A stretch of 64,000 nt of DNA from Aequorivita antarctica (GCF_007997155.1 NZ_VORT01000004.1:62001-126000); one strand, 5' to 3'. Counted from the first letter of the stretch, positions 7,697 through 16,859 are shown. A program made the numbers and translations. Notes: generated by a model not told the origin, from the sequence alone.

Positions 7697-8149
7697 ATGT
7701 CAGTTGTCTCCCAAGAAAACTATATCCCGCCCACAGCGTTTTACTTTCGTGTCCAGTTTAATGGAAGCCCAGAAATGGACAGCAGTTTTCAAGAAGTGTC
7801 TGGTCTTAAGCTCAAACCTAGCAACATACAAAGATCAGAAGGCGGAGAGAACAGCTTTGTTCATGAATTACCTGCACCGCACACATATTCAAATCTGATT
7901 TTAAAACGGTGTTTAATACTGAATTCCAATTTCGACAAGTGGTGTAAAAATGCAATAGAAAATTTTGAATTTGATCCAAAGAATATTAGGCTATCATTAT
8001 TAGGAGCAAATGGAAGTGTTCTTGCATCCTGGAATATTGAAAAAGCATATCCGGTATCTTGGGAGCTTTCTTCAATAAATAGTACGTCAAATAAGTTGGC
8101 GATTGAAACCCTTGAACTTAAGTACCGCCTTTTTAGAAAAGAACAATAA
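7697..8149 (+). CDS. gp19-like contractile tail tube protein (orphan)
   Basis: The 150-residue protein begins with IPPTAFYFRVQFNGSPEMDS and has FQEVSGLKLK, FVHELPAPHTYSNLILKRC and the C-terminal IETLELKYRLFRK. This is the pattern of the T4 gp19-like tail tube family used in phage tails and in extracellular contractile injection systems (Afp1/Pvc1). The fold is a beta barrel that stacks into hexameric rings. No sheath, baseplate, spike or ATPase gene is nearby, so it is an orphan: a remnant of a lost cluster, or a domesticated subunit that works with a cluster elsewhere. Confidence 0.82.
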   Translation: MSVVSQENYIPPTAFYFRVQFNGSPEMDSSFQEVSGLKLKPSNIQRSEGGENSFVHELPAPHTYSNLILKRCLILNSNFDKWCKNAIENFEFDPKNIRLSLLGANGSVLASWNIEKAYPVSWELSSINSTSNKLAIETLELKYRLFRKEQ

Positions 8150-8295
8150 ACTTTCCCTTATAAAATTACCCTGGGCAGAAACCATTACAAATGGAGTGGT
8201 TGTAAAAAATGTAACCTTCATATGCCTTAGAATTTTAGTAGATAAAGATTATAATATTAGTAGAATTGCCAATGATTCTGACACCCCAAAAAAAC

Positions 8296-8328
8296 AAAGC
8301 CCCGTCATCATTACGATAACGGGGCTTT
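8296..8328. terminator. Strong GC-rich terminator
   Basis: AAAGCCCCGT (8296-8305) pairs perfectly with ACGGGGCTTT (8319-8328) around a 13-nt loop, followed by further Ts on the right and preceded by an A-run on the left, so it can act in both directions. On the plus strand it ends the tube gene transcript; on the minus strand it lies immediately after the putative tRNA 3' end at 8331-8343. Confidence 0.8.
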
Positions 8329-8330
8329 TT

Positions 8331-8343
8331 GCGGAGAAAGAGG
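8331..8343 (-). other. Possible 3' end of a serine tRNA left at an att site
   Basis: Read leftward the bases are CCTCTTTCTCCGC directly followed by AAAAAGCCCCG of the terminator. This looks like the T-arm end, acceptor strand and discriminator of a serine tRNA followed by its terminator. The sequence to the right (8344 onward) has no T-loop or rest of a tRNA. Integrative elements that target tRNA 3' ends leave such stubs, so the start of the metal island may lie here. It rests on a 13-base match from memory and is tentative. Confidence 0.3.
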
Positions 8344-8723
8344 AACTATCCATTTTTCGTGAAATATAGGGTTTATAGTACTTGCCAATAGAGCAATATT
8401 TTATACGCACCGAATTACGCACCTCAATAAGAATTTTAACATATTGCATCTAGTCAATGTTGGGTTTTCTTCAATCCTCCTTGTACCTCTTTAAAGAATA
8501 AAGACTCAATGCGTATGGAAAAATTGGTAATCACATTTCCGTAAGTTATCCTCGTCACTCTAATATAGGAATTTTAAATATTATTCTAGTGTTTGACCAA
8601 ACAGCGCTTTTATGCTTATTTAACATCGGTTGTTTCTAACCATACAGTATCGGGTCGGCCTCCTTCAACTTTCATCACTCATTGTAATTATCTTATACGG
8701 AATATTTCAGCTTTAAATCTGGG
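8344..8723. other. 380-bp stretch without a convincing gene
   Basis: No frame here has coding character. Two copies of ACGCACC lie 12 bp apart at 8407-8425 in an otherwise unstructured AT-rich sequence. A leftward 66-residue frame from 8449 runs through the terminator and is not credible as a whole. It is the junction between the tube gene and the MFS carrier. Confidence 0.5.
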
Positions 8724-9980
8724 TTAGTTATCAATAAGTGCAACACTTGATCGGTCTTTTTTATGTTTGTAGGGGTACTTAATAAAGAACACAAGGCCAA
8801 TAGCAACCAAGGTTATGCTTCCAGAAATTATGAATGGATAGTAAAAACCACCAGCAAGAAGCCAAGTTCCTAAAACGGGACCTAAAATCTGACCAATACT
8901 ATTGGTCGAGCTTTGTATGGATATATTTCGACCCGTATTTTTTTTAGAAGTTAATGAAACTGCTGATAATAAATTAGGTATTACCATAGCAATACCAGCA
9001 GCAAAAATAACGATTAGTCCATATACGAAAAATTCATTCTTAAAAAATGGAAAGATGATCAAGGAAATTCCAGATATGAATAATCCTAGAGTGATTTGTT
9101 TCTTTGTGGATAAAACTTTCTCTCCATAAGTAGCAAAAACGGGCTGTAAAACAGCCATTATAGCGCCGCATAACATAAAGCCAATACCCACTTGATTACT
9201 GTTAAAACCTAAGTCATCTTTTCCGTAAATTGAAAAAACCGTTTCAAATAGGGTCAATATAAATTGGATTACAAAGGATAGTATCAGTAATACGATAAAG
9301 TATTTGGAAAATATGAATCGCAACCCCACTTTACGTGCCGTGAACTTATTTACACGAGCGGTGTTTTTAAGCCATTTCAACACAATGGATAGAACAATAA
9401 ATCCGAGTAGGGCAGCGAATAAAAATGGTATTGAAAATCGGTCTAAATGTAGCAGACCTATAGAATATTGTAAATGAAAATCCGTTTGGGAAAGAAAGCT
9501 TCCAATAACAGGGCCGAAAATAACTCCTGAACTAATGGCTACACCAGACCAAGCCATCATTTTTGTTCTTCGTTTTTCTGAAGTAATGTCGCTTAAATAT
9601 GCGTTGCTGACAGGAATAACCGAAGAAGTGAAAATACCGCCAAAAATTCGAGCTACATATAGCATTGTCAGAGATGTGGCTAGACCCGTAAGTAATTGCA
9701 TAACTACAAAACCAATGAGTCCACAGATGATAATAGGTTTTCGACCATATTTGTCTGAAAGCTTTCCCCAAACTACTACAAAGAGAAGTTGAAAAAAAGG
9801 ATAAATACTAGTGAGCAATCCTATATGAAAATTGATACGGTCCGGATCGAGATTATCTGCTAATGCTAATCTTTCGGTATAGTAGGGCAGGGTTGGCAAC
9901 AATATGCCATAGCCCAACATCACTACAAATAAACTCAACAGGATTAAAAATATTCTGTTGAGTTTTTCTTTTCTATTCAT
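8724..9980 (-). CDS. MFS drug/metal efflux carrier
   Basis: A 418-residue inner-membrane protein with twelve hydrophobic segments. Helix 1 has GYGILLPTLPYYTERLA. The loop between helices 2 and 3 carries WGKLSDKYGRKPII, the major facilitator motif A, and helix 5 has GPVIGSFLS, the antiporter motif C. This makes it a proton-driven exporter of the TetA/Bcr-like DHA1 group; the substrate is not known. Its ATG abuts the stop of the copper ATPase gene with no gap, so the two are co-transcribed, suggesting a role in metal or oxidant detoxification. Confidence 0.88.
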   Translation of the reverse strand: MNRKEKLNRIFLILLSLFVVMLGYGILLPTLPYYTERLALADNLDPDRINFHIGLLTSIYPFFQLLFVVVWGKLSDKYGRKPIIICGLIGFVVMQLLTGLATSLTMLYVARIFGGIFTSSVIPVSNAYLSDITSEKRRTKMMAWSGVAISSGVIFGPVIGSFLSQTDFHLQYSIGLLHLDRFSIPFLFAALLGFIVLSIVLKWLKNTARVNKFTARKVGLRFIFSKYFIVLLILSFVIQFILTLFETVFSIYGKDDLGFNSNQVGIGFMLCGAIMAVLQPVFATYGEKVLSTKKQITLGLFISGISLIIFPFFKNEFFVYGLIVIFAAGIAMVIPNLLSAVSLTSKKNTGRNISIQSSTNSIGQILGPVLGTWLLAGGFYYPFIISGSITLVAIGLVFFIKYPYKHKKDRSSVALIDN

Positions 9981-12074
9981 TTATTTTTTACCGATTTTTC
10001 GCTTTAATAATTGGGCATTAATAGCAACAATTATGGTGCTCAAACTCATTAACACAGCTCCTACCGCTGGGCCTAAAACAAAGCCTGAAGAATATAGTAC
10101 ACCAGCAGCTAGTGGAATGGCTACAACATTATATCCTGTTGCCCATATCAAGTTTTGAATCATTTTATTGTAGGTTGCTTTACCAAATAATATTAGGTTG
10201 GCAATATCCTGTGGATTGCTATTTACCAAAATAATATCGGCAGTTTCAGCAGCTACATCTGTACCAGAGCCAACTGCAATACCAACGTTTGCTTGTGCCA
10301 AGGCAGGCGCATCGTTTACACCATCTCCCGTCATAGCCACAAACTCGCCTTTTCCTTGTAATTCTTTAACTAGCTCAACTTTCTGATGAGGTAAAACTTC
10401 GGCATAATAACCGTCCAAGCCAAGTTTATCACTAACAGCTTTTGCCGTAATTTCATTATCTCCAGTTGCCATCAAAACTTTGATATTGTTCTTTTTGAAT
10501 ATTTTTATAGCTTCAGCAGATTCTGGTCTTATTTCATCAGCAAGAGCTATATATCCAACTAGTTGCCCATCAATTAATACAAATACAACCGTTTCAGCAG
10601 CATTACTAAAAGCATCTTTTGGAATTTCTATTTTTTCGTCTCTTAAGAAGCCTGGACTAACCACTTTTACTTGCTTCCCTTCTACATCTGCCTCAACACC
10701 TTTACCAGTAATCGCATTAAAGTTTTCAAGTTTTGGGATGTCAATTTTGTCTTCTCTAACTTTTTTAATAATTCCTACGGCAATGGGATGTTCTGAACTT
10801 TGTTCCAAGGCACTGGACAGTCGCAAAATTTCTTCGGTTGAATAGGATTCATTTACAGATTCAATTCTGGTAACGCCAAAATCTCCTTTGGTCAATGTTC
10901 CTGTTTTGTCAAATAACAAAACGGATATTTTACGTGATTCCTCAAAAGCCGTTCTATTACGAATCAATAATCCATTTTGTGCGGATACTGAGGTAGAAAT
11001 AGCAACTACTAAAGGAATTGCAAGACCAAGTGCGTGTGGACAAGCAATGACCATAACAGTAACCATTCGTTCCAATGCATATACAAATGGGAAGCCTAAA
11101 AGCAACCAAACTGCCAATGTTCCAAAACCGATACCCAAAGCAATATATGTCAACCATTTTGCAGCCCTATCGGAAAGGTTTTGCATTTTGGACTTGGTTT
11201 TTTGAGCTTCCTCAACCATTGTGATTACTTTGTTGAGATAGCTGTCTTTACCTGTATGCTCTACTTTTACCTTTATGCTGCCATTACCGTTAACTGACCC
11301 TCCAATTACTTTATCTTTTTCCTCTTTTTTTACTGGTTTCGATTCTCCAGTAAGCATAGATTCGTTTAAATAGCTTGAGCCTTCTACAATAATCCCATCT
11401 GCAGGAACTTTCTCTCCGGGCTTAACCAAAATGATATCGTCTATTAATAAATCTTCCAATGAAATATCTTCAATAGTATCGCCTTTTACGCGATGTGCTT
11501 CGGCTGGCATCATACTTACGAGAAGCTGTAGGGCTTTTGAAGCACCCAAAACACTCTTCATTTCTATCCAATGCCCAATGAGCATAATTGCGATTAGGGT
11601 AGCAAGTTCCCAGAAAAAGTCGACACCTTCTAAACCAAATACCGTGGCGGAACTATATACATAAGCTACGGTAATTGCCATAGATATAAGCGTCATCATT
11701 CCTGGTGCACCACTCTTTATTTCTGAAACAATACCTTTAAGAAAAGGCCATCCACCATAGAAATACACAATAGTAGAAAGAGCAAAAAGTATATATGGAT
11801 TACCCGGAAGTAAAAATTCATATCCGAAAAATCCTTGGATCATTGGCGAGAATATCAATATGGGAATTGTAAGTACAAGCGTTACCCAAAAGCGTTTCTT
11901 GAAGTCGGCAATCATCATTTTATGATGGTCGTGTCCAGCCATTCCCATGGGCGCATTACCGTCATGATTGGAATGATCCATTTTTGAATGGTTCTCCTTT
12001 TTGTTTTTCATCTTTGAATGGTCCATCTTTGAGTGATCCATTTTTTTGTTTTTGTGATGTTCGTGATTTTCCAT
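9981..12074 (-). CDS. copB: CopB-type copper-exporting P1B ATPase
   Basis: A 697-residue heavy-metal P-type ATPase. The first 50 residues are a His/Met-rich tail with repeated MDHSK units in place of a CxxC HMA domain. The transmembrane metal motif is CPH (IACPHALGLAIP, about 344-355), which defines the P1B-3/CopB subgroup. The TGES actuator motif (LTGESKPV), DKTGTLT phosphorylation site (about 390), HP locus (SSEHPIAVG) and GDGVNDAPAL hinge are all present. CopB-type pumps export copper, and in some members silver, to the periplasm, feeding the oxidases and RND systems further right. Confidence 0.93.
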   Translation of the reverse strand: MENHEHHKNKKMDHSKMDHSKMKNKKENHSKMDHSNHDGNAPMGMAGHDHHKMMIADFKKRFWVTLVLTIPILIFSPMIQGFFGYEFLLPGNPYILFALSTIVYFYGGWPFLKGIVSEIKSGAPGMMTLISMAITVAYVYSSATVFGLEGVDFFWELATLIAIMLIGHWIEMKSVLGASKALQLLVSMMPAEAHRVKGDTIEDISLEDLLIDDIILVKPGEKVPADGIIVEGSSYLNESMLTGESKPVKKEEKDKVIGGSVNGNGSIKVKVEHTGKDSYLNKVITMVEEAQKTKSKMQNLSDRAAKWLTYIALGIGFGTLAVWLLLGFPFVYALERMVTVMVIACPHALGLAIPLVVAISTSVSAQNGLLIRNRTAFEESRKISVLLFDKTGTLTKGDFGVTRIESVNESYSTEEILRLSSALEQSSEHPIAVGIIKKVREDKIDIPKLENFNAITGKGVEADVEGKQVKVVSPGFLRDEKIEIPKDAFSNAAETVVFVLIDGQLVGYIALADEIRPESAEAIKIFKKNNIKVLMATGDNEITAKAVSDKLGLDGYYAEVLPHQKVELVKELQGKGEFVAMTGDGVNDAPALAQANVGIAVGSGTDVAAETADIILVNSNPQDIANLILFGKATYNKMIQNLIWATGYNVVAIPLAAGVLYSSGFVLGPAVGAVLMSLSTIIVAINAQLLKRKIGKK

Positions 12075-12092
12075 TATAGTGTTGTTTAAGTG

Positions 12093-12386
12093 TTATCGTA
12101 ATTTTTTTCGCATTGCTTCTGAAATGTTTTCTGCATACACTCCGTAGGCATCTACCAAAAGTCCTTTAACTCCGTCTTTGGAAGATATAACATAAAGAAT
12201 GCTATTGTCATCTGTGCTGCTCATGCCTTCAAAGCGATAGGTTTTATCTACTTTAAAATCTTCAGGATGAATCTCAATTTTCAGCGAAGCACATTTCAAA
12301 CATTCAGGCGTTAAATTGAAGTCATAGGGATATTCGTTTGCCTGTAAATCGTTAATAGCTTCTGAAAGTGTATCGTAGTTTTTCAT
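12093..12386 (-). CDS. Small conserved protein named for PRPP synthetase
   Basis: The 97-residue cytoplasmic protein begins with NYDTLSEAINDLQANEYPYD, has a conserved LTPECLKCASLKIEIHPEDF with two cysteines, and ends with DNSILYVISSKDGVKGLLVD. Close relatives in Bacteroidota carry the name phosphoribosylpyrophosphate synthetase in databases, but the protein has no PRPP loop and is far too short to be that enzyme; the name probably comes from neighbouring genes. It sits 19 bp upstream of the copper ATPase start, in the same leftward run. Real function unknown. Confidence 0.75.
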   Translation of the reverse strand: MKNYDTLSEAINDLQANEYPYDFNLTPECLKCASLKIEIHPEDFKVDKTYRFEGMSSTDDNSILYVISSKDGVKGLLVDAYGVYAENISEAMRKKLR

Positions 12387-12393
12387 TTTGTAT

Positions 12394-13038
12394 TTATTTA
12401 TAGTTCATAGTAAAATAACTACCATCGGCTTCGGTAAATTTCTGAGAGGTCAATAAACCTTTTTCATTTAATTTCTCGTTAACGATATAGTTGAGTTGCT
12501 TAATGCGAATACCCAAAGTATAGGCTTTTATATTGATTTTTGATTTGATATTATCTTTGTTATAGTTCAATTTTCTCTCGTAAATTTTGATACTGCTTTT
12601 TGAACCAAAAAAATTTAATAAGCCTGAATCAAAACTCATTTCTAGTTCTATATCCTCTAGATTATCTAAATCGTACAATACTTTAAAATTTGTGGAAGTG
12701 GTGTTAATTTCAGTCTCTAGTGATTTTGGATCTGAAAACGGAAATGCCATTACCATTATACTGGCTTCATCTGGTTTACAGCGATAGGTTGTTGTGTATT
12801 TGTCGGTAGATTTTTTGTTTTTGTCAAACAGCTCTGTGATTACTTCAATTTCATAATATCCATTTATAGCGATAACTTTTCCAGATTCAAAAGTTTGTTT
12901 GTTGAGAAAAGCACCTTTTTCATCAAAATTCTCGCGAACCACAAACCTCCCTGAAATCTGCCCAATGAGCATTTCGGTCTGGCTAGTCATTGTGATACTG
13001 AATAAGATAATTATTAGTATGAAGCCTTGTTTTCTCAT
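12394..13038 (-). CDS. Exported protein of unknown function
   Basis: There are 214 residues with a signal peptide (about residues 1-20, MRKQGFILIIILFSITMTSQ). The mature part is beta-rich, with blocks ISGRFVVRENFDEKGAFLNK and KKSTDKYTTTYRCKPDEASI and a single cysteine. No family is recognised. Its start overlaps the stop of the PRPP-synthetase-like gene by 4 bp, so it is translationally coupled to it, which is unusual for an exported protein in a nucleotide-metabolism operon. Confidence 0.65.
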   Translation of the reverse strand: MRKQGFILIIILFSITMTSQTEMLIGQISGRFVVRENFDEKGAFLNKQTFESGKVIAINGYYEIEVITELFDKNKKSTDKYTTTYRCKPDEASIMVMAFPFSDPKSLETEINTTSTNFKVLYDLDNLEDIELEMSFDSGLLNFFGSKSSIKIYERKLNYNKDNIKSKINIKAYTLGIRIKQLNYIVNEKLNEKGLLTSQKFTEADGSYFTMNYK

Positions 13039-13928
13039 ATATGATGCATCAATTTCTTTACTTCTTTTGCCATTATATCACTCAAATCAATAGCATTTGA
13101 AGGATGGGGAATGGTGTTGCAGGTTACTATTTTTTCTACAACGGAATCCAACAAATCCTGATAGGCATTGCCCGAAAAAACTGCGTGAATACCAACACAA
13201 ATTGGTGGTTTCATCCCTGCTTTTTTTAGGTGTTTCACAGTTTCAATCATTGTTCGTGCAGTCGAGATAATATCATCTACCAAAATAGGTGTGGCATCTT
13301 TGTATTTATCTACATCTGGAACCGAGACTTCCACATCACGGTCGCCGTGACGCACTTTCTGTAATACCGTAAATGGTACTCCAGCATTTTTGGCAACTTC
13401 CGATACCCATTGCTCACTTTCAGAATCGGGACCGATAAGAACAGGATTTTCAACATTTTCCTTTATCCATTCTGAAATAGCATTGGCTGCGTGAATGACT
13501 TTGTTTGGAATTTGATAGACTTCGCCCAAAGAGCTTATTCTATGCAAGTGCGGGTCAACCGTGGTAATGCTATCGGCAAAACCAGAAATCAATTTCCCGA
13601 AGAAGCCTGAAGTAACGCCTTCGCCTTCATTAAATACTTTGTCCTGACGCATATAGGCGAGATATGGTGCTACCAGACAGGTACACATCGCTCCGAGCGA
13701 TTTTGCAGTATGGCTTAAAAAATAGAGCGGTAACAGTTTTTCGTCTGGTTCGTGCAGGGTGCAGACCAGTACTACACATTTATCTTTAACATCAGATAGA
13801 ATACGTGTGTAAGATTCTCCATCAGGGAAGTTGCGCAAAGTAGCTTTGCCCACTTCAGCATCCATTTTCGCTGCCAAAAGTTCTGTGAGTTCTTCATTTC
13901 CGGGAAGGCTGAATAATATCGTTTGCAT
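13035..13928 (-). CDS. Ribose-phosphate diphosphokinase-like enzyme
   Basis: The 297-residue protein has both halves of a PRPP synthetase: RNFPDGESYTRI near residue 36, PYLAYMRQDKVFNEGEG near 88, TVDPHLHR near 123, IGPDSESEQWV near 160, and the PRPP loop VDDIISTART near 215. Compared with canonical Prs, the loop reads START rather than DTAGT, and DPHLHR replaces the usual DLHADQ-like segment; the archaeal class is closest. It would make PRPP from ribose 5-phosphate and ATP, or run in reverse. It is 10 bp downstream of an AMP-phosphorylase-like gene, hinting at a shared ribose-phosphate pathway. Confidence 0.82.
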   Translation of the reverse strand: MQTILFSLPGNEELTELLAAKMDAEVGKATLRNFPDGESYTRILSDVKDKCVVLVCTLHEPDEKLLPLYFLSHTAKSLGAMCTCLVAPYLAYMRQDKVFNEGEGVTSGFFGKLISGFADSITTVDPHLHRISSLGEVYQIPNKVIHAANAISEWIKENVENPVLIGPDSESEQWVSEVAKNAGVPFTVLQKVRHGDRDVEVSVPDVDKYKDATPILVDDIISTARTMIETVKHLKKAGMKPPICVGIHAVFSGNAYQDLLDSVVEKIVTCNTIPHPSNAIDLSDIMAKEVKKLMHHI

Positions 13929-13938
13929 AGTATATTTT

Positions 13939-15441
13939 TTAAATTATGGTTATAATATCGTTGTGGTTATTTTTATAGTCCATAGCATAATTAAGTTCGC
14001 CTATGGATTCTGCATAAAGCGTGTACAGTAATTGGTTTTTTTCAATTTTGTCGTTTAAATGGACATTCAATGAAATCCCTGCTGATTTAGATTGAGGTGC
14101 ACCTGAAAGTTTGGCGAGTTTTGCAATTTTTCTGTTATCGATTCTTTCTAAAATTCCTGAATTTTCTGCTCTAATCTCAATTTTATAGGGTGCTAAAACA
14201 GGTTTTGAAAAGCGACCTTGGGCTTTACAAATGGCGATAAATTTTTTATAAGCTTTTCCAGATTGGAGTACTTTTTGTGCAGTCTTATATCCTTTCCCTT
14301 TTTCAACTTTCCCAGAAAGTTCCAATAGTTCCCCTGCCAAAAACAACGCTCTTTCCAATAGGTCTTTGGGTGCATCAGCTTCATTTTTTAAGACCTTTAA
14401 TATATCGATCGCTTCTAATGTAGGACCAATACCTCTCCCAACGGGCTGCGTACCATCTGTAATAACAACTTTCACTTTTAGACCAACAGCTTTGCCCACG
14501 GTTTCCAAATGTTCTTTTAATTGCTGTGCCATTTCCGTACTGCGTACCTTGGCGGTTTCTCCTACAGGAATATCAATAATAACGTGTGTGGATCCTGCCG
14601 CAGCTTTTTTTGAAAGTACAGAAGCAATCAATTGTCCTTCGCTATCAATATCCAAAGCTTTTTCAATTTTAATGAGCACATCATCCGCAGGACTTAATTG
14701 CGCCGTTCCTCCCCACACGATGCAACCACCTTCATTTTCCACCACATTTTTTATTTCTTCGGAAGAAAGTGTAACATTGGTCAATACTTCCATTGTATCT
14801 GCTGTACCTGCTGGCGAAGTGATGGCACGGGAAGACGTTTTGGGCATTGTAAGCCCATAAGCGGCAACGATGGCAACTATCAATGGCGTTGTTCTATTGC
14901 CAGGTAATCCACCAATACAATGCTTATCGACCACGATTTCTTTGTTCCAATTCAATTGCTTACCGGAAGCAATCATAGCTTTCGTGAGGTCGGATATTTC
15001 GTTAATATCCATCCTGCCACCTGCACAGGCTGTAATGAATGCCGAGAGGTGGATGTTGGAATAATCTCCCTGAACAATATCTGTGATGATTTCTTTATAA
15101 GCGTTATAATCCAATTTTTGATTATAGATTTTTGCCCTTACGTGGCTTAAGGATTCAATAGGTTCCAAATGTGAAACATATAAGGTTTCATTTGGGGAAA
15201 CATTCAGTTTTTCGGCAGCTGAATCTGAAAGTCCAATTTCATCGGGCAACAGCATATCTGAATTTATCACATTGAGGCTTGCCACAATGGAAATGTTGAG
15301 ATTTGAAACCCGAATTCGGGTAAGTGCCTCAAAACCTTCTGAAACACACACATGGCAATCTTCGTGCATATACACCACATTCTCGTTTTGGGTATAGATG
15401 CCAAGATGCTTGTATTTAAGGATATTTGATTGCTGTGCCAT
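13939..15441 (-). CDS. deoA: AMP/thymidine phosphorylase, archaeal type
   Basis: This 500-residue enzyme matches the long, archaeal-type branch of the thymidine phosphorylase family (about 500 residues against 440 for bacterial DeoA). It has the N-terminal double-barrel extension (residues 1-85), the phosphate-site region KHCIGGLPGNRTTPLIVAI (about 168-186), then KTSSRAITSPAGTADTMEV and a C-terminal GISLNVHLNDKI domain. In archaea this branch converts AMP and phosphate to adenine and ribose 1,5-bisphosphate. No ribose-1,5-bisphosphate isomerase or RuBisCO gene is visible, so the product must go elsewhere. Substrate remains inference. Confidence 0.85.
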   Translation of the reverse strand: MAQQSNILKYKHLGIYTQNENVVYMHEDCHVCVSEGFEALTRIRVSNLNISIVASLNVINSDMLLPDEIGLSDSAAEKLNVSPNETLYVSHLEPIESLSHVRAKIYNQKLDYNAYKEIITDIVQGDYSNIHLSAFITACAGGRMDINEISDLTKAMIASGKQLNWNKEIVVDKHCIGGLPGNRTTPLIVAIVAAYGLTMPKTSSRAITSPAGTADTMEVLTNVTLSSEEIKNVVENEGGCIVWGGTAQLSPADDVLIKIEKALDIDSEGQLIASVLSKKAAAGSTHVIIDIPVGETAKVRSTEMAQQLKEHLETVGKAVGLKVKVVITDGTQPVGRGIGPTLEAIDILKVLKNEADAPKDLLERALFLAGELLELSGKVEKGKGYKTAQKVLQSGKAYKKFIAICKAQGRFSKPVLAPYKIEIRAENSGILERIDNRKIAKLAKLSGAPQSKSAGISLNVHLNDKIEKNQLLYTLYAESIGELNYAMDYKNNHNDIITII

Positions 15442-15467
15442 AGTGTTTATATTAAAAATTTCGAAGC

Positions 15468-16844
15468 TTATTCTATTTCTTCAATGTTGTAGAGTTGTGG
15501 GATTTCAGAATCCCATCCATAGGTTTCTTTGATGCCTTTTTGAAGTGCTTCCGCACTTTCTTTTTCTCCGTGTACAATGAAAATCCGTTCGGGCCTATTT
15601 TTTATCTTACTCATCCAATCCATAAGTTCTGCGTGGTCAGCGTGTGCCGAGAGACCTTCAACTTCAGCTACCTGCATTTTAAAAGGCACCCATTTTCCGT
15701 ACACTTTTAGTTCCTTTTCGCCTTCCAACAATTTTCTTCCACGAGTTCCTTCAGCTTGATAACCCACAAAAAGCAACGTATTATTTGGGTTTTGCGCCTG
15801 TGTTTCAAGATAGTTGAGAATTCTCCCACCTGTTAGCATTCCACTCCCTGCAATCACGATTTTTGGTTTGTTGTCGGTTCGCAATTCCATTGTTTCACGA
15901 TAACTGCTTACGACCGTGAAGTGGGAACACATTTCATCACATTCATTGTCTTCTAATCTGTGCCAATCCCTTGTGCGGTGGAACAGTTCCAATACACTAG
16001 CGCCCATTGGGCTGTCCATTATCATTTGTACTTTGGGTATTTTGTTCTCCTTGAGTAATTTCCAAAAAATCAACATCATAAGTTGGGCACGTTCTACCGA
16101 AAAGCTTGGAACAAATAGGCTACCGCCTCTATCAAAAGTGTCTTTGACTAATTTTTCAATCTGCGGAATAGCTTCCACTTCATCAGGATGAAACCTTCCG
16201 CCATAAGTAGATTCTATGAATAGTACATCTGCCTTTTTTGGTTTTAGAGGTGGATACAATAGTAAGTCGTTCGTTCTTCCTATATCGCCTGAAAAAACAA
16301 AGCGTTTGCCGTTTAAATCCAATTCAATATAAGTAGCGCCGAGAATATGTCCGTTGTATTGAAATCGAGCTCTTATGCCATCAAATAATGGAATCCATTG
16401 TGCCTGCGGAACGCCCTTAAAATGTGGAATGGTTTTTTCTACATCTTTTAAATCGTAGAGTGGTTCTGCTGGGCTATGCTTGGAATAACCTTCCTTGTTG
16501 GCACGTTCGGCTTCCTGTTCCTGTATTTTACCACTATCATTAAGTATGATTTCTGCGATGTCCAACGTTGGATTGGTGCCATATATAGGTCCCTTAAATC
16601 CTTGTTTTACCAACCTTGGCAGATATCCAGTATGGTCCAAATGGCCGTGTGTTAGCAAAACCATATCAATTTCTGAAACTTCCACAGGTGGATGTTCCCA
16701 GTTTTTAAGGCGTAATTCCTTTAGCCCTTGAAAAAGCCCGCAGTCTATGAGTATCTTTCTCTCTCCTGTGTCCACTAAATATTTTGAGCCGGTTACTGTA
16801 CCTGCTGCGCCCAAAAAGTGGATGTTTATTTTATTGTTTTTCAT
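15468..16844 (-). CDS. Beta-CASP metallo-beta-lactamase RNase-type protein
   Basis: The 458-residue protein has the metallo-beta-lactamase core with THGHLDHTGYLPRL (HxHxDH, about 65-78), FSGDIGR (about 181), then a beta-CASP domain (about 210-370) with SVERAQLMMLIF and GSGMLTGGR, and the terminal RMMBL block GLSAHADHAELMDW. This is the architecture of KH-less CPSF73/YsiA-like RNA-processing nucleases. Such genes commonly neighbour phosphorylase, Prs and stress-protein genes in low-energy operons. It lies 26 bp upstream of the AMP phosphorylase start. Confidence 0.88.
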   Translation of the reverse strand: MKNNKINIHFLGAAGTVTGSKYLVDTGERKILIDCGLFQGLKELRLKNWEHPPVEVSEIDMVLLTHGHLDHTGYLPRLVKQGFKGPIYGTNPTLDIAEIILNDSGKIQEQEAERANKEGYSKHSPAEPLYDLKDVEKTIPHFKGVPQAQWIPLFDGIRARFQYNGHILGATYIELDLNGKRFVFSGDIGRTNDLLLYPPLKPKKADVLFIESTYGGRFHPDEVEAIPQIEKLVKDTFDRGGSLFVPSFSVERAQLMMLIFWKLLKENKIPKVQMIMDSPMGASVLELFHRTRDWHRLEDNECDEMCSHFTVVSSYRETMELRTDNKPKIVIAGSGMLTGGRILNYLETQAQNPNNTLLFVGYQAEGTRGRKLLEGEKELKVYGKWVPFKMQVAEVEGLSAHADHAELMDWMSKIKNRPERIFIVHGEKESAEALQKGIKETYGWDSEIPQLYNIEEIE

Positions 16845-16859
16845 TTTTATAGAATTTAT

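Noticed and set aside
8103-8369. Plus-strand frame running from the tube gene through the terminator
   Set aside because: It overlaps the tube gene and crosses a strong hairpin; no family resemblance, so not reported as a gene.
14366-14860. A 164-codon plus-strand frame opposite the AMP phosphorylase gene
   Set aside because: Wholly inside a well-supported gene, with serine/threonine-rich low-complexity sequence typical of the antisense of a coding frame.
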